In this document: positions 34,318-36,780 of the stretch, piece by piece
Position numbering within the stretch: the first letter of the stretch is position 1
Layout: each line of letters starts with the position of its first letter
Source of the DNA: Rhizobium sp. P40RR-XXII
GTDB taxonomy: Bacteria > Pseudomonadota > Alphaproteobacteria > Rhizobiales > Rhizobiaceae
Reading direction: 5' to 3'
Length of the DNA: 36,780 bases
NCBI RefSeq assembly: GCF_012641405.1
Contig: NZ_JABAII010000034.1
Coordinates: 1-36,780 of the forward strand
Translations under genes and position numbers: made by a program
Notes under the pieces: generated by a model
Databases searched by the model: none
What the model was told of the DNA's origin: nothing
Seen by the model: the letters and a program-made list of their open reading frames with translations, nothing else

Positions 34318-35427
34318 CGTTGGTGCGCGGATCGTTAATCGGATTGGCGTAGGCGCACGAGAAGCTTAATAATCGGTTTGTCGCAGTCATGCCTTTCAAA
34401 CATAATGCATCCCGCCGTCATCGCATCGGTAAGATGAAGTTCAAGGTGACGAACTGGCAGGAGTATGAGGTTGGACTTCGTCGACGTGGTAGTTTGACCT
34501 TATGGCTTACGCCGGAAGCCCTTTCGTCGTGGCAGGCGCCAAGACGAAAGACCAGAGGTGGCCAGCCCCGCTATTCCGACTTGGCGATCGAGACGGCCTT
34601 GACGGTTGGCCTGGTATTCGGACTGCGGCTACGCCAGACAGAAGGCTTGGTGGAATCGGTGCTGTCATTGATGGGGCTGAAACTCGCCGTTCCCGATCAT
34701 ACCACGATGAGCCGAAGAGCGCGGACATGGCCGGCTCGGATTGAGCGACATACCCGTCAAGTTTCGGACGAAGCTGTGCATATACTTGTCGATAGCACCG
34801 GCCTTCAGGTCTACGGCGCAGGTCAGTGGCCGGAGGAGAAGCATGGCACCGGATCCCGTCGCAGTTGGCGCAAGCTGCACCTGGCTCTGGATGCAGGTAA
34901 TGGCGAGATCATCGCCCACACAATGACTGATCAGGACATTGGCGACGCCTCGCAGTTGGGGCCATTGCTCGACCAGATCGATCGTCCGATCGGACAGTTC
35001 ATCGCCGACGGCGCCTATGACGGAGCGCCTATTTATGACGCTGTCATCAATCACAGCCCAGAAGCCGCAGTCGTCATTCCGCCGCGCGCCAACGCGATCG
35101 AATGGACCGGCGAGGAGCCTTCCTTCCAAAGGGATCGGCACATCGCAGCAATCAGCAGAGACGGGCGGATGAAATGGCAGGCTTCCACCGGCTACGGCAA
35201 ACGCGCGTTGGTCGAGACCGCGATCGGGCGATACAAGTCCATCATCGGGCGGCGCTTGCGGGCTCGGTCCTTCCTCGCTCAGCAGACGGAGGTCGCCCTT
35301 GGCTGCGTCGTCCTCAACCGCCTGCTTGGCTGTGCACGCCCGAAATCCGTCCGGCGCAATCAAGCGACCGCGTAGATAACACCATCAGAGACCGGCATCC
35401 GCTCAAATCCCGATCCCTGCACCAACG
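34318..35427 (+). mobile_element. IS5-family insertion sequence, 1110 bp
   Basis: Left end CGTTGGTGCGCGGATCG (34318-34334) and right end CGATCCCTGCACCAACG (35411-35427) are inverted repeats with two mismatches in 17. They enclose one intact transposase gene. The flanking bases (GACCAG on the left, TCCACC on the right) show no target duplication, so one side has been rearranged since insertion. Confidence 0.85.
34389..35375 (+). CDS. IS5-family transposase
   Basis: A 328-residue DDE transposase starting MPFKHNASRRHRIGKMKFKV, as in many alphaproteobacterial IS5 elements. The catalytic acids are Asp135 (LVDSTGLQVYG), Asp207 (FIADGAYDG) and Glu276 (LVETAIGRYK), with the Y-R/K-E signature region RALVETAIGRYK intact. 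Full length and without lesions, so the element may still move. It lies between its terminal repeats, 71 bases from the left one. Confidence 0.93.
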   Translation: MPFKHNASRRHRIGKMKFKVTNWQEYEVGLRRRGSLTLWLTPEALSSWQAPRRKTRGGQPRYSDLAIETALTVGLVFGLRLRQTEGLVESVLSLMGLKLAVPDHTTMSRRARTWPARIERHTRQVSDEAVHILVDSTGLQVYGAGQWPEEKHGTGSRRSWRKLHLALDAGNGEIIAHTMTDQDIGDASQLGPLLDQIDRPIGQFIADGAYDGAPIYDAVINHSPEAAVVIPPRANAIEWTGEEPSFQRDRHIAAISRDGRMKWQASTGYGKRALVETAIGRYKSIIGRRLRARSFLAQQTEVALGCVVLNRLLGCARPKSVRRNQATA

Positions 35428-35670
35428 TCCACCGTCGAGGGCGCAGCCCCAACCCGCACCGCAATCGACTTGTGCCCAAGTCCTTGCTCGAAGCGATATC
35501 TCAATATCTCGCGGACACGCCGCATCTCCAGTCTCTCCGCAGGCATCCCGTTCCTTCCTCGTCACAGTCGAAGGAAGAAACTTCACACCGGCAGCACACC
35601 CACGCCGGATGCCTTCCAAAGGGGGCGGCATCATTTCGGAATCAGGGGGCGGATTACCTCGGAATTTGCA
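35428..35670 (-). mobile_element. IS21-family relic: left end and start of istA, cut by the IS5 element
   Basis: On the minus strand an ATG at 35546 opens MPAERLEMRRVREILRYRFE and HKSIAVRVGAAPSTV, the helix-turn-helix start of an IstA transposase. It breaks off exactly at the IS5 right end (35427). Outward lie repeated GGGGGCGG plus TCGGAAT blocks (35620-35668), the transposase-binding repeats of IS21 ends, with a TG...CA-type terminus at 35670. No continuation of istA exists beyond the IS5 left end. Confidence 0.75.
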
Positions 35671-35671
35671 C

Positions 35672-35833
35672 TCCTTGAGTAAGAGAATTGCCGACCCCGA
35701 CAATGACACCTGGGAGGTCGTTGACGAAGCCCACTCCCGGGGCTTCGACACGCTCGTCGCCATCATCCATCCGTAAGGTCTCGCCGAGGAGGACGAAGGC
35801 TTCTTCGATGGAGACGAATCCGAGGAGGACTGA
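35672..35833 (+). pseudogene. C-terminal fragment of an unknown acidic protein
   Basis: The frame reads RIADPDNDTWEVVDEAHSRG and FDTLVAIIHP, then a TAA stop (35774-35776) in place of what was probably GAA, and continues in the same frame as GLAEEDEGFFDGDESEED to a final TGA. The 5' part was lost to the IS21 insertion. The acidic tail and clean frame on both sides of the stop suggest recent decay. Family not recognised. Confidence 0.45.
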
Positions 35834-35950
35834 TATGAAACAGAGATTCGAGAGCGAAAGCAGTATGCGCGGAGACCAGCAGGCGCGCCGATGATGATGG
35901 GCAACATCGGCATTGGCGAGTGCCTCGCCCTCGAACTTAGGAGGTGAGAA

Positions 35951-36042
35951 TGATGTGGTTCATACCCATCAGGATCACGCTGCAGATACGAAAAACCCGG
36001 ACGAGCTGGTCAGTGACCGTCCGGGTTAATCTCGTAAGCTAA
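35951..36042 (+). other. Short frame over a terminator
   Basis: An ATG-ATG at 35951 after TAGGAGG opens only 30 codons, and half of them lie on the terminator hairpin at 35991-36027. Good ribosome binding site but unlikely as a protein; perhaps a leftover gene start. Confidence 0.25.
35991..36027 (-). terminator. Rho-independent terminator, minus strand
   Basis: AACCCGGACG (35994-36003) pairs with CGTCCGGGTT (36018-36027), with an inner GGTCA/TGACC stem. On the minus strand the stem is followed by TTTTTCG, a classic T run. The gene it served would lie to the right, where only IS21 and DUF7660 remains are now found. Confidence 0.75.
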
Positions 36043-36200
36043 GCAGTAAATTGGGAGGCAGGCAGTTAGCGCTGTCTGTCTCTCACTCCAGTAAAATAGC
36101 CCGGTCGGCCATAGTTTTCAAGTGTCGAACGTTCGCCTTATTTCAACCTTGCATACGCATTGTCTGGCCTCTATTTGCTCCTGAAATACAATCAGGAGCC

Positions 36201-36464
36201 TGTAATGATCTACCGCGCTGCGGATTCCGACGTGAAGCCGGCCGCCAATCCGATCAAAGACCGGCCACCGTTCCGATCAAAGACCGGCCGGCTTTCGGCA
36301 CTGAAGATCACTCCCTGGGTCAGCAACTTTGGCATCAAATACCTTGCGATGAACGAGGGGATTTTGATGCCGGCAAAGAGAAGGCTAACCATGAGACATT
36401 TGCGACAAATGCTGCGGCTTGCGGCAAGCGGAACCAGCTCGCGTGAGATTGCCGTCGTGTTGGT
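36201..36464 (+). mobile_element. Second IS21-family relic (left end and istA start)
   Basis: Three tandem ~23-base repeats at 36224-36294 (TTCCGACGTGAAGCCGGCC, then twice TCCGATCAAAGACCGGCC) are typical transposase-binding repeats of IS21 ends. An ATG at 36367 opens MPAKRRLTMRHLRQMLRLAA and SGTSSREIAVVL, the IstA helix-turn-helix. Homology ends at about 36464, where a minus-strand DUF7660 gene begins. Different in sequence from the relic at 35428-35670. Confidence 0.72.
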
Positions 36465-36629
36465 TGGTGTCAGCAGGCATCTGCCAGTCGGTTGCCCACG
36501 CCGACATTGCCTCTAAAAAATCACCCAGTTTGATATTTTGCCAACCGCCGGGATCCATTCTCAGTTCCTCACGCATTTGCGCCAGGAGTGCAATAAACGC
36601 ATGTTTGTCGTGAACTTATCTGCTGTCAT
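36465..36629 (-). pseudogene. DUF7660-like gene start, frameshifted and truncated
   Basis: An ATG at 36629 after GAGAGGG gives MTADK, then one frame shift later VHDKHAFIALLAQMREELRM, DPGGWQNIKLGDFLEAMSAW and ATDWQMPADTN, a pattern seen in small DUF7660 proteins. It stops at the junction with the IS21 relic. Function of the family unknown; here certainly broken. Confidence 0.5.
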
Positions 36630-36670
36630 GTTGACCCTCTCGCCAATCGAAGCCTAGGAAGAGTGGACAG

Positions 36671-36780
36671 TTATCTGATCCATAGGACGATTGCTGCGAT
36701 AGTGACGACTGCGAGGTAGTTTTCGGCGGTTTTTTCGAAGCGCGTAGCGACCCTGCGGAACTGCTTGAGTCTGGAGAAGC
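36671..36780 (-). mobile_element. End of an IS5-family (IS427-like) transposase, runs off the window
   Basis: The minus strand reads FSRLKQFRRVATRFEKTAEN and YLAVVTIAAIVLWIR to a stop at 36671. This is the characteristic C-terminus of IS427-group IS5 transposases. The element's outer end (GAGTGGACAGTTATC region) lies just left of the stop. Confidence 0.75.

Overview
The window looks like an accessory region (large plasmid or genomic island) of an alphaproteobacterium, probably Rhizobiales. The reasons are GC-rich codon use, an AbiEi/DUF6088-type antitoxin, rhizobial-style insertion-sequence remains, a DUF899 protein, a cyanate operon and a large autotransporter. The assignment rests on gene style only; no rRNA, tRNA gene, replication gene or CRISPR array was found. 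Gene decay is heavy: more than a dozen relics lie among intact genes.

1-9.5 kb is a redox/efflux block. A LysR regulator faces a plus-strand run: quinone reductase (1652-2434), NAD(P)-dependent dehydrogenase (2445-3293), exported methyltransferase (3377-4162), AraJ-like MFS exporter (4382-5578) and the N-terminal half of a zinc-less alcohol dehydrogenase (5605-6243). An AraC regulator, an epoxide hydrolase (minus strand) and a decayed second LysR copy follow. The missing C-terminal half of the dehydrogenase lies at 9080-9490 on the opposite strand. Rejoining the halves at a shared CCTAC restores the reading frame exactly, so a ~3.3 kb inversion seems to have cut the gene. Two further dehydrogenase relics (1398-1622, 4175-4372) show repeated duplication and deletion.

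9.5-15.5 kb holds a broken phospholipid-methyltransferase-like gene, an actinobacterial-type DapD homologue, an aromatic-amino-acid-type PLP decarboxylase, and a carbamoyltransferase relic cut by an IS3-family end. This may be the residue of a small biosynthetic cluster. A low-GC patch with a small membrane protein follows.

15.5-22.3 kb carries a DnaQ-like exonuclease with a one-base frameshift, a zeta-toxin module with an unusual 80-residue partner, a DUF899 protein, a transposase relic and an AraC-GyrI regulator. 22.4-25.9 kb is one long autotransporter with Ig-like, FN3 and putative-Ig repeats.

26-33.3 kb has hydrolase and ArsR relics, a Bcr/CflA exporter divergent from a LysR regulator, an AbiE module with intact antitoxin but truncated toxin, and a complete cyanate system: cynR divergent from cynT-cynS, followed by a DUF1348 gene. 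The last 3.3 kb is an insertion-sequence graveyard: an IS5-family element abutting an IS21 relic, a second IS21 relic and the edge of another IS5-family transposase.
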